Positions 1-8,158 of a stretch of DNA of 64,000 bases are shown here, in pieces (position 1 is the first letter of the stretch; every line of letters starts with the position of its first letter). The notes under the pieces were generated by a model that had not been told where the DNA came from, did not search any database, and saw only the letters and a program-made list of their open reading frames with translations. The position numbers were made by a program, and so were the translations under genes. Source of the DNA: Streptomyces coelicoflavus. GTDB taxonomy: Bacteria; Actinomycetota; Actinomycetes; Streptomycetales; Streptomycetaceae. The stretch spans positions 124,001-188,000 of the forward strand of contig NZ_BEWB01000010.1 of assembly GCF_003112555.1 (NCBI RefSeq), written 5' to 3'.

Positions 1-73
1 GGCCCCAGGTCAGGGTGCCGAGACCGATGCGGGACACGCGCAGGCCGGTGCGGCCGAGATGCCTCTGCTCCAT
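1..73 (-). CDS. Aldo/keto reductase, N-terminal fragment (cut by window edge)
   Basis: Reading the minus strand from the ATG at 73 gives MEQRHLGRTGLRVSRIGLGT followed by LTWG, open to the window edge. The LGRTGLRVS..GLGT pattern is the classic N-terminus of NAD(P)H-dependent aldo/keto reductases (first beta hairpin and strand of the TIM barrel). Only 24 residues are visible, so substrate and completeness cannot be judged. It is divergent from the LLM oxidoreductase, sharing a short intergenic region of about 110 bases. Confidence 0.75.
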   Translation of the reverse strand, partial: MEQRHLGRTGLRVSRIGLGTLTWG

Positions 74-186
74 GAACGCCGACATTACTGGCCACGGCTT
101 GCCCTGTGGGGGCCTGTGGACAACCGAATTCCGCGCGCTAAGGTCGGGGCACCAGCCACGTTACTGATCGGTAAGGGGAATCGGCC

Positions 187-1242
187 ATGCAGCTCGGGAT
201 CAACCTCGGCTACTGGGGTGCCGGAATGGACGCGGACAACCTGGCCGTCGCCCAGGAGGCCGACCGGCTCGGATACGCCGTGTGCTGGGCCGCCGAGGCC
301 TACGGCTCCGACGCGGCCACCGTGCTGACCTGGGTCGCCGCCCAGACCGAGCGCATCGACGTGGGCTCGGCCATCTTCCAGATCCCGGCCCGCCAGCCCG
401 CCATGACCGCGATGACCGCCGCCACCCTGGACTCCCTGTCGAAGGGCCGCTTCCGCCTCGGCCTCGGTGTGTCGGGACCGCAGGTCTCCGAGGGCTGGTA
501 CGGCGTCAAGTTCGACAAGCCGCTCGCCCGCACGCGTGAATACGTCGAGATCGTGCGCAAGGCGATGACCCGGGAGCGGCTGTCCTACGAGGGGCGGCAC
601 TGGACGCTGCCGCTGCCCGACGGCCCCGGCAAGCCGATCAAGCTGACCGTGCACCCGCAGCGCGAGCACATCCCGCTGTACATCGCGGCGATCGGCCCGA
701 AGAACCTGGAGCAGACCGGCGAGATCGCCGACGGCGCCCTGCTCATCTTCCCCTCCGCCGACCACCTGGAGGAGACCGCCGTCAAGCACCTGCGCGCCGG
801 ACGCGAGAAGGCCGGCAAGACCCTCGACGGCTTCGACATCTGCCCCACACTGCCGCTCGCCCTCGGCGACGACAAGGACGTCACCGCCCTCGCCGACACC
901 TTCCGGCCGTACACCGCGCTGTACGTCGGCGGCATGGGCAGCCGCAAGCAGAACTTCTACAACCAGCTCGCCCAGCGCATGGGCTACGAGCAGGAGGCCG
1001 CCGAGATCCAGGACAAGTACCTGTCCGGCGACAAGCAGGGCGCCGCCGAGGCCGTACCGCACGAGCTGATCGACCGGACGACGCTGCTCGGCTCCGTCGA
1101 CCGCATCGCCGACCGGATGAAGGCCTACGCCGCGGCCGGGGTCACCACCCTCACCCTCGCCCCCGCGGGCTTCACCCTGGACGAGCGGCTCGCCGCGCTC
1201 CGGGCCGGCACCGACGCCCTGGAGCGCGCCGGACTGGCGTGA
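187..1242 (+). CDS. LLM-class (probably F420-dependent) oxidoreductase
   Basis: The 351-residue protein has the luciferase-like TIM-barrel pattern: an N-terminal LGINLGYWG strand, 'VAQEADRLGYAVCWAAEAY' typical of F420-dependent LLM enzymes, the SKGRFRLGLGVSGPQV stretch around residues 87-102 that lines the deazaflavin pocket, and a C-terminal 'GVTTLTLAPAG' strand. Such enzymes use F420 or FMN for hydride transfer; the substrate is not predictable here. The ATG is preceded by AAGGGGA at a good distance. It appears monocistronic, with a hairpin just downstream. Exact cofactor is inferred from family resemblance only. Confidence 0.85.
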   Translation: MQLGINLGYWGAGMDADNLAVAQEADRLGYAVCWAAEAYGSDAATVLTWVAAQTERIDVGSAIFQIPARQPAMTAMTAATLDSLSKGRFRLGLGVSGPQVSEGWYGVKFDKPLARTREYVEIVRKAMTRERLSYEGRHWTLPLPDGPGKPIKLTVHPQREHIPLYIAAIGPKNLEQTGEIADGALLIFPSADHLEETAVKHLRAGREKAGKTLDGFDICPTLPLALGDDKDVTALADTFRPYTALYVGGMGSRKQNFYNQLAQRMGYEQEAAEIQDKYLSGDKQGAAEAVPHELIDRTTLLGSVDRIADRMKAYAAAGVTTLTLAPAGFTLDERLAALRAGTDALERAGLA

Positions 1243-1261
1243 CACGGGAGGAAAGTTTCTG

Positions 1262-1302
1262 CGGCCGTGGTGGGGGCTCGGGGGTCTTCCCCGCCACGGC
1301 CG
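1262..1302 (+). terminator. Hairpin terminator after the LLM oxidoreductase
   Basis: Two 14-base arms (1262-1275 and 1289-1302) are complementary with one G-T wobble and enclose a 13-base loop. It starts 20 bases past the LLM stop. There is no T-run, as is common for Streptomyces terminators. Confidence 0.6.
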
Positions 1303-1480
1303 TCACGAGGAACAACGCGCCCACGCGCGCGGGGTTACGCCTCCCGTCGGCCCCGGCCCTCCTTCTTTCGGCGCAGTCGTCCGCCGCACCTGTTGCCGCG
1401 CACCCGCACCCGCACTTGACTCGTGCATCGCGGAGTGTGCGGAACCTGCGGAACCACGCAGCGGCAGAGAGGTGCCCCCG

Positions 1481-2269
1481 ATGCTTTCGGCCAAGAGTCT
1501 CTTCCAGGAGATCCTCGACAACGACGAGTCGTTCCGTCTCTTCTGCTCCATCGCGGCCAGCGGCGAGTCCCAGGGAGGCTGGGAGAACGCGCGCATCGCC
1601 GCGCTGGTCCCCGACAGCGAACGGCACCTCGCCCCCAAGATCACCCGGCACGGCGCGGACGAGGACAAGCACGGCCGGATCTTCAACGCCCTGCTGAAGA
1701 AGCGCGGTCTCGAGCCCGTCGACGTCCCGCCCGAGACCGACTACACGATGCTCCTCGAGCGGCACGGCATCGGCCTCGCCCACGAGAAGCTCAAGGCCGA
1801 CCAGCCACTCACCGTGCGGGACGTCATCACCTACCTCGCCCACAGCAGGGTCACCGAGCAGCGCGCCGCCGAACAGATGGCCATGCTCCTCAAGCACTTC
1901 GCCGACCACCCCGACCTCGGCCGGGCGGTCCGGATGATCTCGGCCGACGAGGACAACCACCTCGCCTACTCCCACGAGGAACTGCTCCACTACGCGGCCG
2001 CCGGACACGCCCCGTACATCCGCCGGACGCTGCGCGAGTGCGCGCACGCCGAGATCCGCGTCCACCGCGACGTCAGCCTCGCGGTGATGGCCCGCATGGG
2101 GCGCATCCTGGGCTGGTCGCGCGCCAGGTCGGCGCTGCTCGCGGCAGGCATCCACGCGGTGTACGCCGCCGAGCGCGCGGCCGGCTGGCGGCGCATGGTG
2201 ACGCTCCGGACACCCGAACGGCGCGACGCGCTCGGCGGACCCGCCGCCGCGGCCCCCGAGGTCGCCTGA
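1481..2269 (+). CDS. Ferritin-like four-helix protein
   Basis: This 262-residue, mostly helical protein contains ferritin-like carboxylate/His motifs: 'HGADEDKHGRIF' near residue 60 and 'ISADEDNHLAYSHEEL' near residue 150, each an E/DxxH-type metal ligand set, with glutamates in intervening helices. Such proteins bind a di-iron or di-manganese centre; the reaction is unknown. The ATG at 1481 is preferred over the in-frame GTG at 1472 because GAGAGG lies at proper spacing for the ATG and abuts the GTG. It is convergent with corA, only 16 bases from its stop. Confidence 0.7.
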   Translation: MLSAKSLFQEILDNDESFRLFCSIAASGESQGGWENARIAALVPDSERHLAPKITRHGADEDKHGRIFNALLKKRGLEPVDVPPETDYTMLLERHGIGLAHEKLKADQPLTVRDVITYLAHSRVTEQRAAEQMAMLLKHFADHPDLGRAVRMISADEDNHLAYSHEELLHYAAAGHAPYIRRTLRECAHAEIRVHRDVSLAVMARMGRILGWSRARSALLAAGIHAVYAAERAAGWRRMVTLRTPERRDALGGPAAAAPEVA

Positions 2270-2285
2270 CCGGCCCCGGCGCGTC

Positions 2286-3290
2286 CTACAGCCAGCCCCG
2301 GCGCTTGAACTGCCGGTACAGCAGCACCTCCAGGACGGCCATCAGCGCGATCACCGCCGGATAGCCCCACGTCCAGTGCAGCTCCGGCATGTGGTCGAAG
2401 TTCATGCCGTAGATCCCCGCGAGCATCGTGGGAACCGCCGCCATGGCCGCCCACGCCGAGATCTTCCGCATGTCGTCGTTCTGCCGGACGCTCGTCTGGG
2501 CCAGATGCGCCGACAGGATGTCCGAGACCAGCCGGTCCAGGCTCTCCACCGACTCGTTCACGCGCGTGAGGTGGTCGCTCACGTCCCGGAAGAAGGGCCG
2601 CGCCCTGTCGTTCACGAACGGCACCCCGCCGCCGTACGCGCCCGTACCGGCCAGCCGGGCCAGCGGCGGCGCGAGCGGACCGGTCGCCCGGCGGAACTCC
2701 AGCACCTGCCGCTTGAACGTGTAGATCCGCGACGCCGTGTGCCGGGAACCGCCGCCCTCCGGAGAGAAGACCTCCGCCTCCAGCTCCTCCAGGTCCGTCT
2801 GGAGCTCGACCGCCACGTCCAGGTAGTGGTCGACGGTGGCGTCCGCTATCGCGTACAGCACCGCGGTGGGCCCCTTGCCGAGCAGTTCCGGCTCGTGCTC
2901 CAGCCGCTGCCGCACGGCCTTCAGCGGGGACCCCTCACCGTGCCGGACGACCACCGCGAAGGCGTCGCCCAGGAAGATCATCAGCTCGCCCGTGGAGACG
3001 GCGTCGCTGTGCGGCTCGTACACCACCGGCTTCAGCACGGCGAAGACCGAGTCGTCGTACACCTCCAGCTTGGGCCGCTGATGCGCCTTGAGCGCGTCCT
3101 CCACCGCCAGCGGATGCAGCCCGAACTCCTGGCTGACCAGGTCGAACTCCTCCGCCGTCGGCTCGTGCAGACCGATCCACACGAAGCCGCCCGCCCCGCG
3201 CGCCGCGCCGAGCGCGTCGGAGAGGTCCTCGGGCCCGTCCGTGCGGTGCCCGTCCCGGTAGATGGCACAGTCGACGATCACCGAACCCAT
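2286..3290 (-). CDS. corA: CorA-family Mg2+/Co2+ transporter
   Basis: The 334-residue protein has the CorA architecture: a large acidic cytosolic N-terminal domain, a long stalk helix ('VNESVESLDRLVSDILSAHL'), and two C-terminal membrane helices. The signature GMN motif is present in 'AGIYGMNFDHMPEL' at the end of TM1, followed by the short extracellular loop and TM2 ('WGYPAVIALMAVLEVLL') with a basic C-tail (KRRGWL). Family members are homopentameric divalent cation channels; Mg versus Co/Zn preference cannot be read from sequence. It is divergent from the phosphatase gene with 52 bases between starts. Confidence 0.93.
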   Translation of the reverse strand: MGSVIVDCAIYRDGHRTDGPEDLSDALGAARGAGGFVWIGLHEPTAEEFDLVSQEFGLHPLAVEDALKAHQRPKLEVYDDSVFAVLKPVVYEPHSDAVSTGELMIFLGDAFAVVVRHGEGSPLKAVRQRLEHEPELLGKGPTAVLYAIADATVDHYLDVAVELQTDLEELEAEVFSPEGGGSRHTASRIYTFKRQVLEFRRATGPLAPPLARLAGTGAYGGGVPFVNDRARPFFRDVSDHLTRVNESVESLDRLVSDILSAHLAQTSVRQNDDMRKISAWAAMAAVPTMLAGIYGMNFDHMPELHWTWGYPAVIALMAVLEVLLYRQFKRRGWL

Positions 3291-3330
3291 TCTCCCCTCG
3301 TCCGGGCGCCCCTGTACCGCGCCGTACGCC

Positions 3331-3342
3331 TACCCTGGCCGC
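3331..3342 (+). promoter_or_regulatory. -10 hexamer of a putative leaderless promoter (phosphatase)
   Basis: TACCCT ends exactly six bases before the ATG at 3343, placing the expected transcription start at or next to the A of ATG. No ribosome binding site is visible. The start and promoter assignments support each other. Confidence 0.5.
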
Positions 3343-4029
3343 ATGCCCACGCTGATCCTGGTTAGGCACGGACGCTCCACCGCCAACACCGAGGGGCTGC
3401 TCGCCGGCTGGACGCCCGGCGTCGCCCTCGACGAACGCGGGGCCGCGCAGGCCGCCGCGCTCCCCGGGCGGCTCGCCGGCCTGCCGCTCTCCGAGATCGT
3501 CACCAGCCCCCTGCAACGCTGCCAGGAGACCCTGCGGCCGCTGCTCGACGCCCGGCCCGAACTGCGGGCCCACACCGACGAACGGATCGGGGAGTGCCAC
3601 TACGGCGACTGGTCCGGCCGCAAACTCGCCGAGCTCAAGGACGAGCCCCTGATGGAGGTGGTGCAGGCGCACCCCTCCGCCGCGGCCTTCCCCGGCGGCG
3701 AGTCCATGCGCGCCATGCAGACCCGCGCCGCCGAGGCGGTACGCGAGTGGAACGCGCGCGTGGAGCGCGACCACGGCCCCGACGCCGTCTACCTCATGTG
3801 CTCCCACGGCGACATCATCAAGTCCCTCGTCGCCGAGGCACTCGGCCTCCACCTCGACCTCTTCCAGCGGATCTCCGTCGAACCCTGCTCCGTCACCGCC
3901 ATCCGCTACACCCGGCTGCGCCCGTTCCTCGTCCGCCTCGGCGACACCGGCGACTTCGCCTCCCTCGCCCCGCACGAGGAACCGTCCGGCGACCAGGCCC
4001 CGGTCGGGGGTGGTGCGGGCGCACCGTGA
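3343..4029 (+). CDS. Histidine phosphatase/phosphomutase, MSMEG_4193-type member of an actinobacterial trio
   Basis: The 228-residue protein belongs to the phosphoglycerate mutase-like superfamily: the phospho-accepting motif LVRHGRST (H9), conserved Arg in 'TSPLQRCQET', acid/base Glu in 'GECHYGDW', and the second histidine in 'CSHGD'. The C-terminal tail is Gly/Pro-rich and poorly ordered. From recall, this subgroup occurs in a conserved three-gene actinobacterial set with a DUF3090 protein and a PI-kinase-like protein, exactly the next two genes here. Substrate unknown. The start is the ATG at 3343 (RHG at residues 8-10); an upstream in-frame extension lacks a binding site. Confidence 0.88.
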   Translation: MPTLILVRHGRSTANTEGLLAGWTPGVALDERGAAQAAALPGRLAGLPLSEIVTSPLQRCQETLRPLLDARPELRAHTDERIGECHYGDWSGRKLAELKDEPLMEVVQAHPSAAAFPGGESMRAMQTRAAEAVREWNARVERDHGPDAVYLMCSHGDIIKSLVAEALGLHLDLFQRISVEPCSVTAIRYTRLRPFLVRLGDTGDFASLAPHEEPSGDQAPVGGGAGAP

Positions 4030-4111
4030 TCGTCCGCCGCAGTAGGGTGAACCGGTCGCGGCAGCACTGCCCCCGATCTTCCGCTTTCCCCGACTCCCAT
4101 GGAGACAGGAC

Positions 4112-4702
4112 GTGTCCCGTCAGGTGTTCCTCTACGACCAACCGGAACGTTTCGTGGCCGGTACGGTCGGGCTGCCCGGGCGCCGTACGTTCTTCCTCCA
4201 GGCCACCGCAGGCTCCCGGGTGACCAGCGTGGCCCTGGAGAAGACCCAGGTCGCCGCCCTCGCCGAACGCATGGACGAGCTTCTGGACGAAGTCGTACGG
4301 CGCAGCGGCGGCAGCACCGTCGTCCCCGCCACCGCGCCCACCGGCCCCGCCGACACGGCGCCGCTGGACACCCCCGTCGAGGAGGAGTTCCGGGTCGGCA
4401 CCATGGCGCTGGCCTGGGACGGCGAGGACCAGCGCATGATCGTCGAGGCGCAGGCCCTCGTGGAGCTGGACGCCGAGTCCGAGGAGGACCTGGCGGAGGC
4501 CGAGGAGCGGCTGCTCCAGGACGAGGAGAACGGCCCGCCCATGCTCCGCGTCCGCCTGACCGGCGCGCAGGCCAGGGCCTTCGCCAAACGCGCCCTCGAC
4601 GTCGTCAACGCCGGGCGGCCGCCGTGCCCGCTGTGCAGCCTCCCGCTCGACCCGGAAGGACACGTATGTCCGCGCCAGAACGGATACCGCCGCGGAGCGT
4701 GA
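4112..4702 (+). CDS. DUF3090 protein (trio component) with C-terminal Cys motif
   Basis: The 196-residue protein starting 'MSRQVFLYDQPERFVAGTVG' is a DUF3090 family member, conserved in Actinobacteria and without known function. The body is acidic (a run of Glu near residues 124-148). The last 30 residues hold CPLC...C (in 'PPCPLCSLPLDPEGHVC'), a zinc-ribbon-like half site. Its 3' end overlaps the kinase-like gene by 37 bases, so the two are probably translationally coupled. Neighbouring phosphatase and kinase-like genes suggest one pathway that adds and removes a phosphate. Confidence 0.85.
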   Translation: MSRQVFLYDQPERFVAGTVGLPGRRTFFLQATAGSRVTSVALEKTQVAALAERMDELLDEVVRRSGGSTVVPATAPTGPADTAPLDTPVEEEFRVGTMALAWDGEDQRMIVEAQALVELDAESEEDLAEAEERLLQDEENGPPMLRVRLTGAQARAFAKRALDVVNAGRPPCPLCSLPLDPEGHVCPRQNGYRRGA

Positions 4703-5499
4703 CCACCGACGCGGCGGCGGCCGAACTGCTCGCCCTGGGCGAACTGACCGTGCGCGGACGCATCCGTGACGCCTCCAACGCGGCCCTGTACTGCACGGTG
4801 ACGCACGAGGGACGCGAGGCGGCCTGCGTCTACAAGCCGGTCGCCGGGGAGCGACCGCTCTGGGACTTCCCCGACGGCACCCTCGCCCAGCGCGAGGTCG
4901 CCGCCTACGAGGTCTCCGAGGCCACCGGCTGGGGCCTGGTCCCGCCCACCGTGCTGCGCGACGGCCCGTACGGCGAGGGCATGGTCCAACTGTGGATCGA
5001 GACCGTGCCGGACACGGAACTGCTCGCCCTCGTCGACGAGGAGGAGCCCGGCCCCGGCTGGAAGGGCATCGCGCTCGCCGAGGTCGGCGAGGGGCGCACC
5101 GCCCTGCTCGTGCACGCCGACGACGAACGCCTGCGCCGGCTCGCCGTCCTGGACGCCGTCATCAACAACGCCGACCGCAAGGGCGGCCACCTGCTGCCCG
5201 CGGCGGGGGAGCGGCTGTACGGCATCGACCACGGCGTCACCTTCAACGCCGAGAACAAGCTGCGCACCCTCCTGTGGGGCTGGGCGGGCGACCCGCTCAC
5301 CGCGGAGACCCTGGCGGTGCTCGACGCCCTCAAGGAGGCGCTGAAGGACGGCGGCGGCGCCCTGGCGACCCGGCTCGCCGCGCTCATCACCCCCGCCGAA
5401 CTCGACGCCACGCGCGCGCGGGTCGACGCCCTGCTGGCCTCCGGCAGGCACCCCGAACCGAGCGGCGAGTGGCCGGCCATCCCCTGGCCGCCCGTGTAG
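4666..5499 (+). CDS. SCO1664-family protein, PI3/PI4-kinase-like fold (trio component)
   Basis: This 277-residue protein shows a distant phosphatidylinositol-kinase-like layout: a candidate ATP-binding Lys in 'CVYKP' (K57), a Glu in 'AQREVAAYEV' (E77), a catalytic-loop-like 'INNADRKGGH' (N168, D170, H175) and a metal-binding 'GIDHG' (D188). This supports a kinase, but the substrate (lipid, sugar, protein or small molecule) is unknown. The ATG at 4666 has GGAAGGA upstream and lies within the end of the DUF3090 gene. The family name is recalled from the S. coelicolor locus. It sits about 100 bases upstream of mshC, though mshC has its own promoter-like hexamer. Confidence 0.82.
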   Translation: MSAPERIPPRSVTTDAAAAELLALGELTVRGRIRDASNAALYCTVTHEGREAACVYKPVAGERPLWDFPDGTLAQREVAAYEVSEATGWGLVPPTVLRDGPYGEGMVQLWIETVPDTELLALVDEEEPGPGWKGIALAEVGEGRTALLVHADDERLRRLAVLDAVINNADRKGGHLLPAAGERLYGIDHGVTFNAENKLRTLLWGWAGDPLTAETLAVLDALKEALKDGGGALATRLAALITPAELDATRARVDALLASGRHPEPSGEWPAIPWPPV

Positions 5500-5589
5500 G
5501 CATCCGCCGTCACACCGGCCGGTCTGGCGCAAGAGCGCCTTACCGGCCATCCGGCCCGGTCCGGTTCGTGTACGGAACATCCGTCCGGT

Positions 5590-5601
5590 TAGGCTCATGA
5601 C
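5590..5601 (+). promoter_or_regulatory. -10 hexamer of a putative leaderless mshC promoter
   Basis: TAGGCT is followed by six bases and then the mshC ATG at 5602. No Shine-Dalgarno sequence is present, consistent with a leaderless transcript. Confidence 0.5.
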
Positions 5602-6831
5602 ATGCATGCCTGGCCCGCTTCCGAGGTCCCCGCCCTGCCTGGTCAGGGCCGCGACCTGAGGATCCACGACACCGCGACCGGCGGCCCGGTCACCCTCGAC
5701 CCCGGTCCCGTCGCCCGTATCTACGTCTGCGGCATCACGCCGTACGACGCCACCCACATGGGGCACGCGGCGACCTACAACGCGTTCGACCTCGTGCAGC
5801 GCGTGTGGCTCGACACCAAGCGGCAGGTCCACTACGTCCAGAACGTCACCGACGTGGACGACCCGCTCCTCGAGCGGGCCGTGCGCGACGGGGTCGACTG
5901 GACCGCCCTCGCCGAGCAGGAGACCGCCCTCTTCCGCGAGGACATGACGGCGCTGCGGATGCTCCCGCCCCAGCACTACATAGGCGCCGTCGAGGCCATA
6001 CCCGGCATCGTCCCGCTCGTCGAGCGGCTGCGTGACGTCGGCGCGGCCTACGAGCTGGAGGGCGACGTCTACTTCTCCGTCGAGGCGGACCCGCACTTCG
6101 GCGGCGTCTCCCACCTCGACGCCGCGACCATGCGGCTGCTCTCCGCCGAGCGGGGCGGCGACCCCGACCGGCCCGGCAAGAAGAACCCGCTCGACCCGAT
6201 GCTGTGGATGGCCGCCCGCGAGGGCGAGCCCAGCTGGGACGGCGGGTCGCTCGGCCGCGGGCGCCCCGGCTGGCACATCGAGTGCGTCGCCATCGCCCTC
6301 GACCACCTCGGCATGGGCTTCGACGTCCAGGGCGGCGGCTCCGACCTCGCCTTCCCGCACCACGAGATGGGCGCCTCGCACGCCCAGGCCCTCACCGGCG
6401 AGTTCCCGATGGCCAAGGCGTACGTGCACGCCGGCATGGTCGGTCTCGACGGCGAGAAGATGTCCAAGTCCAAGGGCAACCTGGTCTTCGTCTCCCAGCT
6501 GCGCCGCGAGGGCGTCGACCCGGCCGCCATCCGGCTCACGCTGCTCGCCCACCACTACCGGTCCGACTGGGAGTGGACCGACCAGGTGCTGGAGGACGCC
6601 CTCGCCCGCCTCGACCGCTGGCGCGCCGCCGTCTCCCGCCCCGACGGCCCGCCCGCCGAGGCCCTGGTGGAGCAGATCCGCGAGGCCCTCGCCAACGACC
6701 TGGACTCCCCGGCCGCCCTGGAAGCGGTCGACCGCTGGGCAGCCCTCCAGCAGGAGACGGGCGGCACGGACATCGGCGCCCCGGGCGTGGTCTCCCGGGC
6801 GGTGGACGCGCTGCTGGGCGTGGCCCTGTAA
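5602..6831 (+). CDS. mshC: Mycothiol ligase MshC (cysteine:GlcN-Ins ligase)
   Basis: MshC joins cysteine to 1-D-myo-inosityl-2-amino-2-deoxyglucopyranoside using ATP, the fourth step of mycothiol synthesis in the cytosol. The 409-residue sequence resembles cysteinyl-tRNA synthetase but is shorter and lacks the anticodon domain: Zn-ligand Cys in 'VCGITPYD', HIGH-like 'THMGH', the pair 'WHIECVAIALDHLG' and 'FPHHEMGASHAQ', and KMSKS in 'GEKMSKSKGN'. The N-terminus 'MHAWPASEVPALPGQG' is MshC-like. A strong hairpin lies directly downstream. This is a core actinobacterial redox-buffer gene. Confidence 0.95.
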   Translation: MHAWPASEVPALPGQGRDLRIHDTATGGPVTLDPGPVARIYVCGITPYDATHMGHAATYNAFDLVQRVWLDTKRQVHYVQNVTDVDDPLLERAVRDGVDWTALAEQETALFREDMTALRMLPPQHYIGAVEAIPGIVPLVERLRDVGAAYELEGDVYFSVEADPHFGGVSHLDAATMRLLSAERGGDPDRPGKKNPLDPMLWMAAREGEPSWDGGSLGRGRPGWHIECVAIALDHLGMGFDVQGGGSDLAFPHHEMGASHAQALTGEFPMAKAYVHAGMVGLDGEKMSKSKGNLVFVSQLRREGVDPAAIRLTLLAHHYRSDWEWTDQVLEDALARLDRWRAAVSRPDGPPAEALVEQIREALANDLDSPAALEAVDRWAALQQETGGTDIGAPGVVSRAVDALLGVAL

Positions 6832-6848
6832 GCCCCCTCGCGTAGCTG

Positions 6849-6884
6849 TGCCCACCCGTGCCGCCCCAGCGGCACGGGTGGGCA
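6849..6884 (+). terminator. mshC terminator hairpin
   Basis: Perfect 16-base arms (6849-6864 and 6869-6884) flank a CCCA tetraloop, 17 bases past the mshC stop. Confidence 0.8.
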
Positions 6885-6973
6885 CTGGGGGCACATCCCA
6901 GGCCGTTCAGGCACTGGGGGAGGCACCCGGCAAGCGCCGGTTCGCATCCCCCGCAGGGACCCGCACGGAAACG

Positions 6974-7010
6974 ACTGAGGGGCGCTCCCACCAGGGAAGC
7001 GCCCCTCAGT
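6974..7010 (-). terminator. Hairpin terminator of the PAC2/parJ-like gene
   Basis: Perfect 13-base arms (6974-6986 and 6998-7010), with an inner CCC/GGG extension, lie 14 bases beyond the minus-strand stop of the PAC2 gene. With the mshC hairpin it insulates the convergent pair. Confidence 0.75.
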
Positions 7011-7024
7011 ACATGCGGTAGGAC

Positions 7025-8008
7025 TCAGTCCTCCGACGACTCCTCGTCGTCCCCGCCCGCCTTCGGCGGCTTCGGCGGCCGCGTCCGCCCGCTCGGATTG
7101 TCCCGCAGGAACGGCGTACCGGCCGGACCCTCGCCCCCGTCCGCCGTGGCGTGCCCGCCCGGCCCGCCCCCGTCCCGCCGCCGCAGATACCGCTCGAACT
7201 CCCGCGCGATCGCCTCGCCCGACGCCTCCGGCAGCTCCGCCGTGTCCCGGGCCTCCTCCAGCGACTGCACGTACTCCGCGACCTCGGTGTCCTCCGCGGC
7301 CAGCTGGTCCACGCCCACCTGCCAGGCGCGCGCGTCCTCGGGCAGCTCGCCCAGCGGGACCCGCACCCCGATCAGGTCCTCCAGCCGGTTCAGCAGGGCC
7401 AGCGTGGCCTTCGGGTTCGGCGGCTGCGACACGTAGTGCGGCACCGCCGCCCACAGCGAAACCGCCGGCACGCCCGCGTGCGCGCACGCCTCCTGGAGGA
7501 TGCCGACGATGCCCGTGGGCCCCTCGTACTTGGTCTCCTCCAGGTCCATGCGCCGGGCCAGGTCGGCGTCCGACGTGGTGCCGCTGATCGGGACCGGACG
7601 GGTGTGCGGTGTGTCGCCCAGCAGGGCACCCAGGACGACCACCAGCTCGACGCCCAGCTCGTGGGCGAAGCCCAGCAGCTCGTTGCAGAACGAGCGCCAG
7701 CGCATGGACGGTTCGATGCCCCGCACGAGCACCAGGTCGCGCGGTTTGTCGCCCCCGACCCGGACCACCGAGAGCCTCGTCGTCGGCCAGGTGACCTTGC
7801 GGACGCCGTCCTCGATGAACACCGTGGGACGGTTGACCTGGAAGTCGTAGTAGTCCTCGGCGTCCAGCGCCGCGAACACCTCGCCCTTCCACTCCTTGTC
7901 GAGATGCGCGACCGCGGTGGAGGCGGCGTCACCGGCATCGTTCCAGCCCTCGAACGCGGCCACCATGACCGGGTCGACCAGCTCGGGAACCCCCTCGAGC
8001 TCGATCAC
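7025..8008 (-). CDS. parJ: PAC2-family protein, ParJ-like
   Basis: The 327-residue protein begins VIELEGVPELVDPVMVAAFEG and continues GWNDAGDAA, the PAC2 (proteasome-assembling-chaperone-like) signature, with 'DLVLVRGIEPSMRWRSFCNEL' and 'SLWAAVPHYV' further on. The C-terminal 60 residues are charged, Gly/Pro-rich and probably disordered. From recall, the S. coelicolor protein at this position (next to glpD) is ParJ, which regulates ParA polymerisation during sporulation septation. That assignment rests on synteny and family. The GTG at 8008 is chosen because AAGGAGG sits upstream; the longer frame is arginine-rich and lacks a binding site. Confidence 0.8.
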   Translation of the reverse strand: MIELEGVPELVDPVMVAAFEGWNDAGDAASTAVAHLDKEWKGEVFAALDAEDYYDFQVNRPTVFIEDGVRKVTWPTTRLSVVRVGGDKPRDLVLVRGIEPSMRWRSFCNELLGFAHELGVELVVVLGALLGDTPHTRPVPISGTTSDADLARRMDLEETKYEGPTGIVGILQEACAHAGVPAVSLWAAVPHYVSQPPNPKATLALLNRLEDLIGVRVPLGELPEDARAWQVGVDQLAAEDTEVAEYVQSLEEARDTAELPEASGEAIAREFERYLRRRDGGGPGGHATADGGEGPAGTPFLRDNPSGRTRPPKPPKAGGDDEESSED

Positions 8009-8084
8009 CCAGCGCCTCCTTCCGACGTGCCCTCGCGTACCCCCCAACCTTACGGCGTGCCGAGGGGCCGCCCGCAGCCCCTTC

Positions 8085-8117
8085 GCACGGGGCAGTGAAC
8101 GGATCACTGCCCCGTGC
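8085..8117 (-). terminator. glpD / glycerol operon terminator
   Basis: Perfect 14-base arms (8085-8098 and 8104-8117) with a 5-base loop lie about 40 bases beyond the glpD stop on the minus strand. It separates the glycerol operon from the co-directional PAC2 gene. Confidence 0.75.
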
Positions 8118-8158
8118 CCGGCGTGCGGACACCCGCCGCCCGTCGTTGAAAGGGGCCC

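Noticed and set aside
5500..5601. SigR-type promoter (GGAAT-N18-GTT) before mshC
   Set aside because: GGAAC and GTT occur, but only 9 bases apart, so the oxidative-stress sigma consensus is not met.
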